A stretch of DNA of 64,000 nucleotides from Kumtagia sp963839725 (lineage in GTDB: Bacteria > Pseudomonadota > Alphaproteobacteria > Rhizobiales > Rhizobiaceae), in assembly GCA_963839725.1 (NCBI GenBank), contig CAWIWT010000006.1, positions 1 to 64,000 of the forward strand. Reading direction: 5' to 3'. A model generated the notes under the pieces. The model was not told the origin of the DNA. It searched no databases and saw nothing but the letters and a program-made list of their open reading frames with translations. A program made the position numbers and the translations under genes. Below, piece after piece: positions 7,758-15,192 of this stretch (position 1 is the stretch's first letter; each line of letters begins with the position of its first letter).

Positions 7758-8605
7758 TGGCGAAGGGCGTTGAAACGCTGATCCGCTTCGACACCGTCCG
7801 GAAGACCTACGGCAAGGGCGAAGCCAAGGTACATGCGTTGGCTGGCGTATCGTTCTCCATCGAGCGTGGAGAATTCGTCGCGATCATGGGTCCTTCCGGC
7901 TCCGGCAAGTCAACAGCGATGAACATCGTCGGCTGCCTCGATACGCCCACCTCCGGCGCCTACAGTTTCCTCGGTGCCGATGCAGGCCGGCTAGATCGCG
8001 GGCGACGCGCCACCTTGCGCAACCTCTATATTGGCTTCGTCTTCCAGGGCTACAATCTGCTTGCCCGCACGACGGCGGCGGAAAATGTCGAACTTCCGCT
8101 GATCTATCGCGGCGTGCATACCGCCGAGCGGCGGAAGCTGGCGATGCGCGCGCTGGCGGAAGTCGGACTTGAGGGCCGCGAGCATCATACGCCGGCCGAA
8201 CTTTCCGGGGGCCAGCAGCAGCGCGTGGCAATCGCCCGCGCCATCGTCACCCGCCCTACCCTTCTCGTCGCCGATGAACCCACTGGCAACCTCGATACGG
8301 CGCGCAGCCACGAGATCATGAACCTGCTCACCCGGCTGAACAGCGATTTCGGACTGACCATCGTCATGGTCACGCATGAGCAGGATGTCGCTGCCTACGC
8401 CGGCCGTACCATCGGCTTCCTCGACGGCCACGTCGCGTCCGATACGTTGCGGTTGGAGGCCGCAGGCCTTTACCCTGCCCCTTGTGGGGAGGGTCGGCAA
8501 GCGGGCGAAACGCAGTGGAGCGCGCTGGACGGGGTGGGGGTAGAGGGCGGCACCCCCACCCCGATCCGCTCCGCGGATCGACCCTCCCCACAAGGGGGAG
8601 GGTAA
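7757..8605 (+). CDS. MacB-type ABC exporter ATP-binding subunit with repeat-encoded tail
   Basis: Walker A GPSGSGKST is at residues 45-53, the signature LSGGQQQR follows at about 156, Walker B LLVADEP at about 175 and the switch His in MVTHEQ at about 205. This is the LolD/MacB-like class of nucleotide-binding domains that work with FtsX-type permeases. The conserved domain ends near residue 233. The last 45 or so residues (from about 8472) are rich in Gly and Pro and are encoded by an inverted repeat element that also supplies the stop codon. The tail is probably not functional. It overlaps the adaptor gene by one base and precedes the permease by 4 bp. Confidence 0.9.
   Translation: MAKGVETLIRFDTVRKTYGKGEAKVHALAGVSFSIERGEFVAIMGPSGSGKSTAMNIVGCLDTPTSGAYSFLGADAGRLDRGRRATLRNLYIGFVFQGYNLLARTTAAENVELPLIYRGVHTAERRKLAMRALAEVGLEGREHHTPAELSGGQQQRVAIARAIVTRPTLLVADEPTGNLDTARSHEIMNLLTRLNSDFGLTIVMVTHEQDVAAYAGRTIGFLDGHVASDTLRLEAAGLYPAPCGEGRQAGETQWSALDGVGVEGGTPTPIRSADRPSPQGGG
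8472..8603. repeat. Inverted repeat (palindromic interspersed element) inside the ATPase 3' end
   Basis: Left arm 8472-8496 and right arm 8579-8603 are 25 bp each and complementary except for one position. The core between them is rich in GGGTGGGGG and CACCCCCACC, giving a second inner stem. Similar CCTCCCC/ACAAGG palindromes are scattered in rhizobial genomes as RIME-like elements. The element extends the ATPase frame, ends at its TAA, and its right arm contributes the GGGGGAGGG that acts as Shine-Dalgarno for the next gene. Confidence 0.8.
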
Positions 8606-8609
8606 CGTC

Positions 8610-9818
8610 ATGCTTCTGGAAACCATCCGCCTCGCGCTTCGCTCCGTCCGCCGCAATGTCCTGCGCTCGTTCCTGACCCTGCTCGGCATCGTCATCGGCG
8701 TCGCGGCGGTGATCGCCATGATCACTATAGGCAGCGGCACCACGGAAAAGGTGAAATCCGACATCTCGCAATTGGGGAGCAACCTGCTGGTCGTGCGCGC
8801 CGCTCGGCCGGACCGTTCGGGCTCCACGTCATTTATACCGAAGAAGCTTGACGAAAAAGATTTCGCCGGCCTAGCCAACGGCCTGAGCACCGCCCACGCG
8901 GTTTCAGCCGCTTCGCAAAGCACAGTGCGCGTGGTCTTCGGCGCCGAGAATATCGCAGCCGATGTCACCGGCGCCGACCTCGCCTTTTTCGTCGCGCGAG
9001 ACTGGGATATCGCGCAAGGCCGGCTGTTCACGGAATCGGAGGTGCGCGGCGGCACCAATGTCTGCCTCGTCGGCCAAACGGTGCAGGCGCAGTTCTTCGG
9101 CGCCGGTGACCCCGCGGGCCAGTCGATCCGCGTTGGCAAGATGAGCTGCCGGGTCATCGGCGTGCTGGAGCCCAAGGGCACCTCCGGCTTCGGCCAGGAC
9201 CAGGACAACACCGTGGTCATGCCGCTGATCGCTTATCAGCGGCGCATCGCCGGCGACCGAGACATCGACACGATCTATGTCTCGGCAGCCGATGGCGTGC
9301 AAACCTCGGATGTTCAGGATGAGATCGAGACGATCCTGCGCGAGACCCGACACATCGCGCCGGGCACCGGCGACAATTTCGACGTGCGCGACATGACCCA
9401 GATCGCCGACGCGATGGCGAGTGCAACCGCCACCATGACCGGCATGCTGGGTGCGGTGGCGGGCGTCAGCCTGTTGGTCGGCGGCATCGGCATCATGAAC
9501 ATCATGCTGGTTTCGGTGACCGAACGAACCCGCGAAATCGGCATCCGCCTGGCGATAGGCGCCCACGAAAAGCACATCCTGGTGCAGTTCCTGGTCGAAG
9601 CCACGGTGCTTTCGCTATTTGGCGGCCTAATTGGCATTGCGCTTGGGCTGGCGCTCGCCGGCACCGCATCGCTCACTCTGTCGATCCCCTTCGCCCCAAG
9701 CCTCGCCGTGATCCTGCTCGCCGTCGGCTTCTCGGCGCTAATCGGCATGGTTTTCGGCTTCTTCCCGGCCCTGCGGGGCGCCCGCCTCGATCCGATCGTG
9801 GCGCTGCGGCACGAGTGA
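8610..9818 (+). CDS. MacB-type ABC exporter permease (FtsX domain)
   Basis: A 402-residue permease with the MacB topology. One N-terminal transmembrane helix (FLTLLGIVIGVAAVIAMI) is followed by a periplasmic MacB core domain at about residues 45-270, then three helices in the FtsX domain that carries RTREIGIRLAIGA, the cytoplasmic coupling motif. It pairs with the ATPase and adaptor genes just upstream to make a tripartite mechanotransmission-type exporter. The ATG at 8610 follows the repeat-derived GGAGGG by 7 bases. No outer membrane factor gene is adjacent. Confidence 0.9.
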   Translation: MLLETIRLALRSVRRNVLRSFLTLLGIVIGVAAVIAMITIGSGTTEKVKSDISQLGSNLLVVRAARPDRSGSTSFIPKKLDEKDFAGLANGLSTAHAVSAASQSTVRVVFGAENIAADVTGADLAFFVARDWDIAQGRLFTESEVRGGTNVCLVGQTVQAQFFGAGDPAGQSIRVGKMSCRVIGVLEPKGTSGFGQDQDNTVVMPLIAYQRRIAGDRDIDTIYVSAADGVQTSDVQDEIETILRETRHIAPGTGDNFDVRDMTQIADAMASATATMTGMLGAVAGVSLLVGGIGIMNIMLVSVTERTREIGIRLAIGAHEKHILVQFLVEATVLSLFGGLIGIALGLALAGTASLTLSIPFAPSLAVILLAVGFSALIGMVFGFFPALRGARLDPIVALRHE

Positions 9819-9883
9819 GGCCAGTGAATGGTGGCAGTCAGCACGAATTGCGCGCTCAAAGACGCATTGAGGATTTATTCTAC

Positions 9884-9914
9884 ACCATTCACCATTCACC
9901 ATTCACCATTCACC
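9884..9914. repeat. Short tandem repeat, 7-bp unit
   Basis: The heptamer ACCATTC occurs four times in a row followed by ACC. It lies between the exporter permease and the convergent Nudix gene and runs over the Nudix stop region. Being 7 bp, copy number changes would alter the reading frame of the Nudix C-terminus. Confidence 0.8.
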
Positions 9915-10616
9915 CCTGCCAAAATGCCAGTCGACAATCGCCCGCATGTACGGGGCCAACCCCTCCGGAAGGTCGTCACGGTTGCGGATGATTACAGGGC
10001 CTTCAATCTCTGGCTCGGCTTCGCCGGCGACGAAGTCGGAGATGCGCCGGGCGATTTGCTCGGCGGGTTCATCCAGGTGATATCTCCGGAAAATGACTGT
10101 CATGGCGTCGCGGGAGAACAGGCAATAGCTGTCGTCGAACCGGGCATCTGAAATCCTGAGCCCCGTCTCCTCCCTCACTTCGCGTTCCATGTTGGCAGCG
10201 GTATCGACCAGCCCGTCGCGAAAGTCTTCCGGCTCGAAGGAGCCCGCCGCGAAATATACCACTCCCGGATTGGCGGTATGAGCACCCATGCGGATCGCGA
10301 TGAGAGCGCCATCGCTGGAAACAAGCGCGGCATGGGCATAGGCGTGCTCGGCGCCGGCGGGCCGGTTGCGCCGCCATTCAAGCAGCGTTGCGTAGCGCAC
10401 GGCATGGCAGCGCCCGACCAGCCTGCCATCCTCGTAGGACACTTCGGACAGCAGCACGATGGTGCCGTCGAACAGTGCTGGATTTGCCGACACCTCACGC
10501 CGCCAGTTGGCCTCTATGGCCTCGGCATTGGCCAGTTCGAAGGGATGGGGCGTCGGATCGAGGCGAACCTCGATCTCCGAGACTGGCACGACCTCGCCAC
10601 GCGGAAGGTTGAACAA
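9903..10616 (-). CDS. Nudix hydrolase family protein
   Basis: A 237-residue protein. The Nudix helix core REVREETGL is present, preceded by an AAGSFEPEDF segment, so the general fold and the metal-binding glutamates are there, although the spacing of the front part of the motif differs from the canonical box. N-terminal landmarks are FNLPRGEV and LDPTPHPFE. Nudix enzymes cleave nucleoside diphosphates linked to another moiety; the substrate here is unknown. The frame stays open far upstream but would run through the divergent toxin-antitoxin genes. I therefore place the start at TTG 10616, with GGAG 8 bases before it. Confidence 0.75.
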   Translation of the reverse strand: MFNLPRGEVVPVSEIEVRLDPTPHPFELANAEAIEANWRREVSANPALFDGTIVLLSEVSYEDGRLVGRCHAVRYATLLEWRRNRPAGAEHAYAHAALVSSDGALIAIRMGAHTANPGVVYFAAGSFEPEDFRDGLVDTAANMEREVREETGLRISDARFDDSYCLFSRDAMTVIFRRYHLDEPAEQIARRISDFVAGEAEPEIEGPVIIRNRDDLPEGLAPYMRAIVDWHFGRGEW

Positions 10617-10672
10617 AGTTTGATTCTCCGAAAAACTGCCCGCCCGTTTTAGAAGAGCCTTCGGTGCAGAAA

Positions 10673-10701
10673 AGTGATATTTGGTAACACCTATTGTCAC
10701 T
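10673..10701. promoter_or_regulatory. Possible antitoxin operator
   Basis: AGTGA (10673-10677) and TCACT (10697-10701) form a 5-bp inverted repeat separated by 19 bp, lying 15-43 bp before the likely antitoxin ATG and between divergent genes. Autoregulated TA operons usually carry such sites, but the arms are short. Confidence 0.25.
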
Positions 10702-10715
10702 GCGTGATGGAAAAC

Positions 10716-11000
10716 ATGGCTTCGCAATCGACAACCAGCCTCAAACTCGACAGCGGCACCAGAACCCGCTTGCGACGACTCGCGGAAAACCGGCAACGTA
10801 AGGCTCATTGGCTGATGAAGGAAGCGATAGAACAATATCTTGACCGCGAGGAAAAGCGGCAGTCCTTCCGCGACGACGCTTTGCGGGCGTGGGAAGACTA
10901 TCGTGCAACCGGCCTGCATGCGACGATTGAGGAGGCCGATCAGTGGCTCAGGAAGCTCGAGGAAGGTAACGATGCCGAGCCTCCTGCATGTCACGACTGA
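10716..11000 (+). CDS. Ribbon-helix-helix antitoxin of a type II TA module
   Basis: A 94-residue protein. Its N-terminal ribbon (TTSLKLDSGTRTRLRRLAE) and following helices are the CopG/ParD-type DNA-binding fold. The C-terminal half is charged and helical, as expected for toxin wrapping, with HWLMKEAIEQYL marking the second helix. The ATG at 10716 follows another in-frame ATG at 10707; I chose the shorter form because the conserved part starts there. It overlaps the toxin gene by 13 bp, the standard antitoxin-first layout. It would neutralise the toxin and repress its own promoter. Confidence 0.8.
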   Translation: MASQSTTSLKLDSGTRTRLRRLAENRQRKAHWLMKEAIEQYLDREEKRQSFRDDALRAWEDYRATGLHATIEEADQWLRKLEEGNDAEPPACHD

Positions 11001-11287
11001 TCTGGTCGCCCGCAGCTCTACTTGACGTCCAGAGGCTTTACCGGTTCCTCGCGCCCAAGAACACGGACGCGGCCAGGCGCACCGCACAAGCTATCCGGTC
11101 GGCGGTCGGGATCTTGCGCGATCATCCGCGCATGGGTCGTCCCGCCGAGGATATGAATCCGGAGTTTCGCGAGTGGGTGATTGAGTTCGGCCGCGACGGT
11201 TATGTCGTACTGTATCGCCTGGACGACGAAGACGTGGTGTTGCTGGCGATCCGCCATGGCCGGGAAGCCGGTTACAGCGACATGTGA
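10988..11287 (+). CDS. ParE/RelE-superfamily toxin
   Basis: A 99-residue protein with the RelE/ParE fold. It starts MSRLIWSPAALLDVQRLYRF, a strand and two helices, then DHPRMGRPAEDM, then the final strands EWVIEFGRDGYVVLYRL and VVLLAIRHGREAGY. The terminal IRHGRE is typical of ParE-like toxins that target DNA gyrase, while RelE relatives cut mRNA; the sequence alone does not settle which. It follows its antitoxin with a 13-bp overlap. It looks full length and probably active. Confidence 0.85.
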   Translation: MSRLIWSPAALLDVQRLYRFLAPKNTDAARRTAQAIRSAVGILRDHPRMGRPAEDMNPEFREWVIEFGRDGYVVLYRLDDEDVVLLAIRHGREAGYSDM

Positions 11288-11299
11288 TCGTCAGCCGCC

Positions 11300-12412
11300 T
11301 TACACGATATCGAGTGTGACAGCCACGGGACAATGATCAGACGCCTTGGGGCGGTCCCAGCCGACGCGCGGAAAGCGATCGACTTCCTGGCCCGGTGGAA
11401 AAATCGTCCGCCAAGGCTGGCCGCCGCGAACGATATCCGGGACAGCGGCCGAGTTGCGCGTGGCGAGAGCGGGCGAAAGCAGGATATAATCGAGCTGGCA
11501 CAGATGCCGCTCCTGCGGCCCCCGCGTGTGGTAGAGTGTCCAGCGCTCGATCTCCGGCCGGCGCTCGACGACATTTACGGCGAAACCATCGCCAAGCAGG
11601 ACGTCCATCGCTGACCCTTCCTCGTTGACGATGGAAAAGTCGTAGCCGGGCTCGCTGTCGCCGCCGATCACGATGCGCTGGCGGTAGTCGTTGAAGTCGC
11701 CGCAGATCACCCAGCGCTTCTTGGCCGCGAAGTCCTTACCGAAGCGAGTTTCAATGATGTGGCGGATCGCATACGCTTCCGCGTGGCGCACTGGCATGGT
11801 CGCGTCGCGGCCTGGCACGCCGTCACGCGGCCCGCCCATCGACTTCAAGTGAACCGCGTAGATCGTCAACGGCTGACCGCCGATGGTGACGTCAACCTCT
11901 AGGCAGTCACGCCGGAAAATACGCTCGTGCGGTTCGGTACCGAGCGCGGCAAGTTGCGGCGTATGCAGGCCAAGCTCGCCGAAAGTGAGCGGCGCATGGC
12001 TGGTCATGCGCACAAACTCGACCGGCTGACCGTCGCGGGTCTGCTCGCGCATCATCACGGCGACATCGATGCCACGGGAATCATTACCAGCGGTGGTGAA
12101 CTTCTGGCGGTAGCCATGGCCCACCATCTTGAACAGATAGCCATATTCGAAGGCCTTTAGCGCCTCGATATTGTCGACCTCCTGCAAGCACAAAATATCA
12201 GCCCTAGTCGCCGCGATCGACAGCGCGGTAAGCTGGCGCGTGTCATCAGTGTGGGCGATGGTTCGCGCTTGCTCGAGCAGCCTGTATTCCGCCTCGTCCC
12301 TGATCTGAAAGAGCGCCAACGTTCGATCTGCGTGAAGCTGGTTGCGGTAGCCGGAGAAGTCGAACCTGTTCATCAGGTTCTCGACATTGAAGGTGGCGAT
12401 GCGCAATGACAT
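11300..12412 (-). CDS. Endonuclease/exonuclease/phosphatase (EEP) family protein
   Basis: A protein of about 370 residues. It has the ordered EEP motifs ATFNVENLMN at the start, ILCLQEVDN with the metal-binding Glu, WVICGDFNDYR and, near the end, SDHCPVAV. The family hydrolyses phosphodiesters in nucleic acids, lipids or small signalling molecules; without a signal peptide this one is probably cytoplasmic. I selected ATG 12412 (MSLRIATFN); ATG codons at 12415 and 12460 are also in frame. A second member of the family (13908-15008) lies 1.5 kb away in the opposite direction and shares the same motifs, so the two may be diverged paralogues. Confidence 0.85.
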   Translation of the reverse strand: MSLRIATFNVENLMNRFDFSGYRNQLHADRTLALFQIRDEAEYRLLEQARTIAHTDDTRQLTALSIAATRADILCLQEVDNIEALKAFEYGYLFKMVGHGYRQKFTTAGNDSRGIDVAVMMREQTRDGQPVEFVRMTSHAPLTFGELGLHTPQLAALGTEPHERIFRRDCLEVDVTIGGQPLTIYAVHLKSMGGPRDGVPGRDATMPVRHAEAYAIRHIIETRFGKDFAAKKRWVICGDFNDYRQRIVIGGDSEPGYDFSIVNEEGSAMDVLLGDGFAVNVVERRPEIERWTLYHTRGPQERHLCQLDYILLSPALATRNSAAVPDIVRGGQPWRTIFPPGQEVDRFPRVGWDRPKASDHCPVAVTLDIV

Positions 12413-12694
12413 CATGCGTTTGTGCCTGCGGGATTTTGGGAAGGCAAGAGGGACCATCAAGACGGTGCAAGGTTGGCACGGGACCCGTCGGGAAAGACCA
12501 AACTGGCTACGGTCGGACGCCTAGCTTACAGTCCGCGCATACGTCTTCAAAAATGGGGCAGGAAACCGAGCCCCAACTGCTTGCCTATCTGGAGCAACGA
12601 CCGTTCATCGCTCGTTCATTTTGGTGACCTTACGTTAACAAATACGGACAACTCGCCGGGGCAGCGGGCTCGGACCACGCTTTGGAGACTGATC

Positions 12695-13243
12695 ATGATC
12701 AACCCCCTTTCCACCTTCGCGCGAGCGGGCGTGGTTTCGCTTGCCCTGCTGACCAGCATCACCGGCAGCGTAAGCGCCTTGCCAATCGTTCCCTCCGCAC
12801 CTCAGGCGCCGATCGCCGTAAGCGAGAGTGACGCCGGTGCTCAAGTGCAGCTTGCGTCGGATCGCCGGCACTGGCGACGCCACGGCGGCGGTCGCAATTG
12901 GAATGGCAACCGACATTGGCGTGGCAATCGCAATTGGCATGGTAACCGCAATTGGAATGGTAATCGTTATTGGCGCGGCCGCGGCGGCTACTACGGCAAC
13001 TACGGCAACTACTACGGCGGCAATTACGGTTCGGGCATCTATCTCGGCTTCGGCCTGCCCGCCTACCAATATGCTGAGCCGTACTATTACGCACCGCGCT
13101 ATTTGGCGCCCCGCCGGGCTTACCGGGCTGGCACCTCGCATGTCGAATGGTGCTATGCGCGCTACCGCAGCTACCGCGACTGGGACAATACCTTCCAGCC
13201 CTACAATGGCCCGCGCCAGCAGTGTTATTCGCCCTATGGGTGA
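12695..13243 (+). CDS. BA14K family protein, secreted
   Basis: A 182-residue protein with a signal peptide ending near VSALP. A low-complexity middle has five imperfect repeats of N-W-x-G-N-R and a Gly/Tyr run. A C-terminal BA14K block has VEWCYARYRSYR, then DNTFQPY and QCYSPYG with its paired cysteines. BA14K is an immunoreactive lectin-like protein first known in Brucella and common in Rhizobiales, associated with envelope and polysaccharide. The start at 12695 has GGAG 6 to 9 bases upstream and gives a proper signal peptide, unlike longer open frames. No partner genes are evident. Confidence 0.85.
   Translation: MINPLSTFARAGVVSLALLTSITGSVSALPIVPSAPQAPIAVSESDAGAQVQLASDRRHWRRHGGGRNWNGNRHWRGNRNWHGNRNWNGNRYWRGRGGYYGNYGNYYGGNYGSGIYLGFGLPAYQYAEPYYYAPRYLAPRRAYRAGTSHVEWCYARYRSYRDWDNTFQPYNGPRQQCYSPYG
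12893..12982 (+). repeat. Five tandem 18-bp units within the BA14K gene
   Basis: Five consecutive 18-bp units encode the hexapeptide R-N/H/Y-W-x-G-N/R. They begin at 12893, 12911, 12929, 12947 and 12965. The units differ at a few bases, so the array is not freshly duplicated. In-frame copy changes would vary the length of the surface-exposed segment. Confidence 0.75.
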
Positions 13244-13456
13244 GCGGTCGCCCAGATAAACAGAGCCGACGCGGTTCTCACCGCGCCGGCCCCTCCCGCG
13301 CCTCAGCGCCGCCCCCGCGGAAACGCTCTTCGGGCGCAAGAATCCCTATGACTTCGTCCCATCGCTGGGACTGTCCCTCATTCGCCTTCGCAACGCGCTT
13401 CGGAGTGCTGCCGGAGCGGCGTCGCTGGTTAGCCGGATGAGGGAATTTTCTCCGCG

Positions 13457-13729
13457 TCAATCGAACGAAACGCCAAGTGCCGACATGCTGCGCCACCGCA
13501 GACTGACGGAACGCGGCGCCGCTTCACCTACAATGTCCAGGTCGAAACGCGCGGGAATGGCCGAGGTATCGCCCAGGGCCAGCAGCGCTCCCAGATCGGA
13601 GCGGTTGCGCACGACACATTCGAACACACTGTAGCCTTTGTTGAACTTGAGCCTGCCGCCCTTCAGGACGCGATGGCGCTGCGCCATCCTGCGCTCTGTT
13701 CCGAAGTAACTCTTAACGTCCAAAACCAT
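13457..13729 (-). CDS. PilZ domain protein
   Basis: A 90-residue single-domain protein. It reads QRHRVLKGGRLKFNKGYSVF, then CVVRNRSDLGALL, and ends LRWRSMSALGVSFD. This follows the rhizobial PilZ pattern, in which RxxxR and the downstream D/NxSxxG motif bind cyclic di-GMP. Here the first motif is RHRVLKGGR and the second is RNRSDLG, so the binding elements are partly kept. ATG 13729 has a strong AGGAGGGG two to three bases upstream. It is divergent from the EEP gene at 13908. It may be a small c-di-GMP-responsive adaptor. Confidence 0.8.
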   Translation of the reverse strand: MVLDVKSYFGTERRMAQRHRVLKGGRLKFNKGYSVFECVVRNRSDLGALLALGDTSAIPARFDLDIVGEAAPRSVSLRWRSMSALGVSFD

Positions 13730-13907
13730 GTCCCCTCCTGTGCCCACATGGCGAACCGACGCAAAACGCGTGCCAGAATGCTGTGTGCCGGAATGGGGCG
13801 ACCGGTGCCACACCTGTCCGGCTGTGCGGAAATCCTGCCCGGAGAAACGTGCCTTGCCGCAAGATCCGACCAGCGCGATGATCAGTTGATCGGGAGGTGG
13901 CCTGCTC

Positions 13908-15008
13908 ATGCAAATCACCGTTGCGACATTCAACCTGGAAAATCTGTTCACACGGCCGACCGCCATGAGCGGTGCCGACGACGACACGGGCAGGCAGGCG
14001 ATCGAAGATCATGCCGCGGCAAACGCCATCGCCGACAAGATGATCTACTCGCAGGCGGACAAGGATGCGCTAGTGGCACTCTCGCAGCGCTATGGTTGGC
14101 ATTTGCGCAGTCCGCCGAGCAATTCGCTGCTGTTCTTGCAGAAGATAAGGGGCCGGTTGTTTTCCAACACACAGGCGCAAGGTCTGCATGTGGTGGCGCG
14201 CGGCCGCGCCGACTGGACAGGCTGGTTCGAATTGCGCCGCACCGATGTGCGCTGGGAAGCGACCTTCAATACGGCCCGCGTCATCGACGCGCACAAGCCG
14301 GACATTCTGTGCATCATCGAGGTCGAGAACCGCCCGACGCTGAACCATTTCAACGAACAGGTCCTGGCCGCCAAGTTTGGCTGGTCCTACCCACATTTCA
14401 TGGTCGTAGACGGTAATGACGACCGCGGCATCGATGTGGGCATCGCCTCGATGTTCCAGATTGACACAGTCCGCACCCACGTCGATGACGGGCGTGATAC
14501 AGGTGGGGCGATCTTTTCCCGGGATTGTCCCGAATATGATCTGCTCTTGCCGGGCGGCGGCCGGCTGGTGGTTATTCCCAACCATTTCAAGTCGAAGCGC
14601 AATGGCGACGACCAGGCTTCACGCGAGCGGCGCGCGAAACAGGCCAAGCGCGCCAATGCAATCGCACGCGATGCGTTGGCGCGCAGCGACATGGTGCTGA
14701 TCGCCGGAGACTTCAACGACACGCCGACGAGCCAGCCGATCACCCACATTTTCGAGGGCGGCTTCGCCGATGTGAAGGACCACCCGGACTATCCCACCGA
14801 CCGGCCGGGGACCTTCGGCACCGGGCTGGCCGGCAACAAGATCGACTACCTGGTGATGTCCCCTGCCCTCCGGCAGCGGCTTGTGACCACCGGCATCGAG
14901 CGGCGCGGTTCATACCATCCCAACACCTGGGAGCCTTTCGACACGGTGACCGGAACCTCGACCGAAGCGTCCGACCACCATCTGGTGTGGTCGAAGTTCG
15001 AGATTTAA
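13908..15008 (+). CDS. Endonuclease/exonuclease/phosphatase (EEP) family protein
   Basis: A 366-residue protein with ATFNLENLFTRP at the N-terminus, CIIEVENRPTL (metal Glu), VLIAGDFNDTP and EASDHHLVW. The insertion between the first and second motifs (residues 20-120) is longer than in the paralogue at 11300-12412. There is no signal peptide. GGGAGG lies about 9 bases before ATG 13908. The substrate is unknown; similar proteins in rhizobia are annotated only as endonuclease/exonuclease/phosphatase. Confidence 0.85.
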   Translation: MQITVATFNLENLFTRPTAMSGADDDTGRQAIEDHAAANAIADKMIYSQADKDALVALSQRYGWHLRSPPSNSLLFLQKIRGRLFSNTQAQGLHVVARGRADWTGWFELRRTDVRWEATFNTARVIDAHKPDILCIIEVENRPTLNHFNEQVLAAKFGWSYPHFMVVDGNDDRGIDVGIASMFQIDTVRTHVDDGRDTGGAIFSRDCPEYDLLLPGGGRLVVIPNHFKSKRNGDDQASRERRAKQAKRANAIARDALARSDMVLIAGDFNDTPTSQPITHIFEGGFADVKDHPDYPTDRPGTFGTGLAGNKIDYLVMSPALRQRLVTTGIERRGSYHPNTWEPFDTVTGTSTEASDHHLVWSKFEI

Positions 15009-15059
15009 AAAGTTCGCCCAATCTCGCGTATCTGTGACACGCACGATCCGGAAAAATCC

Positions 15060-15185
15060 GAAGGCGGTTTGGACCGCCGAGTCAGACAGCGATGGGCTTC
15101 GAGGAGCCGGAGCGGAGCGTACTTGAGTACGTGAGCACCGGAAGCCGAGAAGACCGCGCAAGATGACCGGCGGCGCAAACCGAGG
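15060..15185. repeat. Dispersed intergenic repeat with hairpins
   Basis: The segment between the EEP gene and the convergent ilvC has GGCGGT TTGG ACCGCC (15063-15078) and a GTAC TTGA GTAC core, with GGCTTC and GAAGCC-like arms around it. From memory, near-identical stretches containing GAGGAGCCGGAGCGGAGCGT recur in Mesorhizobium intergenic regions. It may act as a bidirectional transcription end for the convergent genes. Confidence 0.5.
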
Positions 15186-15192
15186 CGGATTT

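Noticed and set aside
9903..11087. The full 394-codon Nudix frame
   Set aside because: The upstream 157 codons lie antisense to a clear toxin-antitoxin pair and have no similarity; the start was set at TTG 10616.
12893..12982. Regular 18-bp units considered as a CRISPR-like or regulatory array
   Set aside because: No spacers; units are contiguous, in frame and code for the repeated W-x-G-N-R peptide of the BA14K protein.
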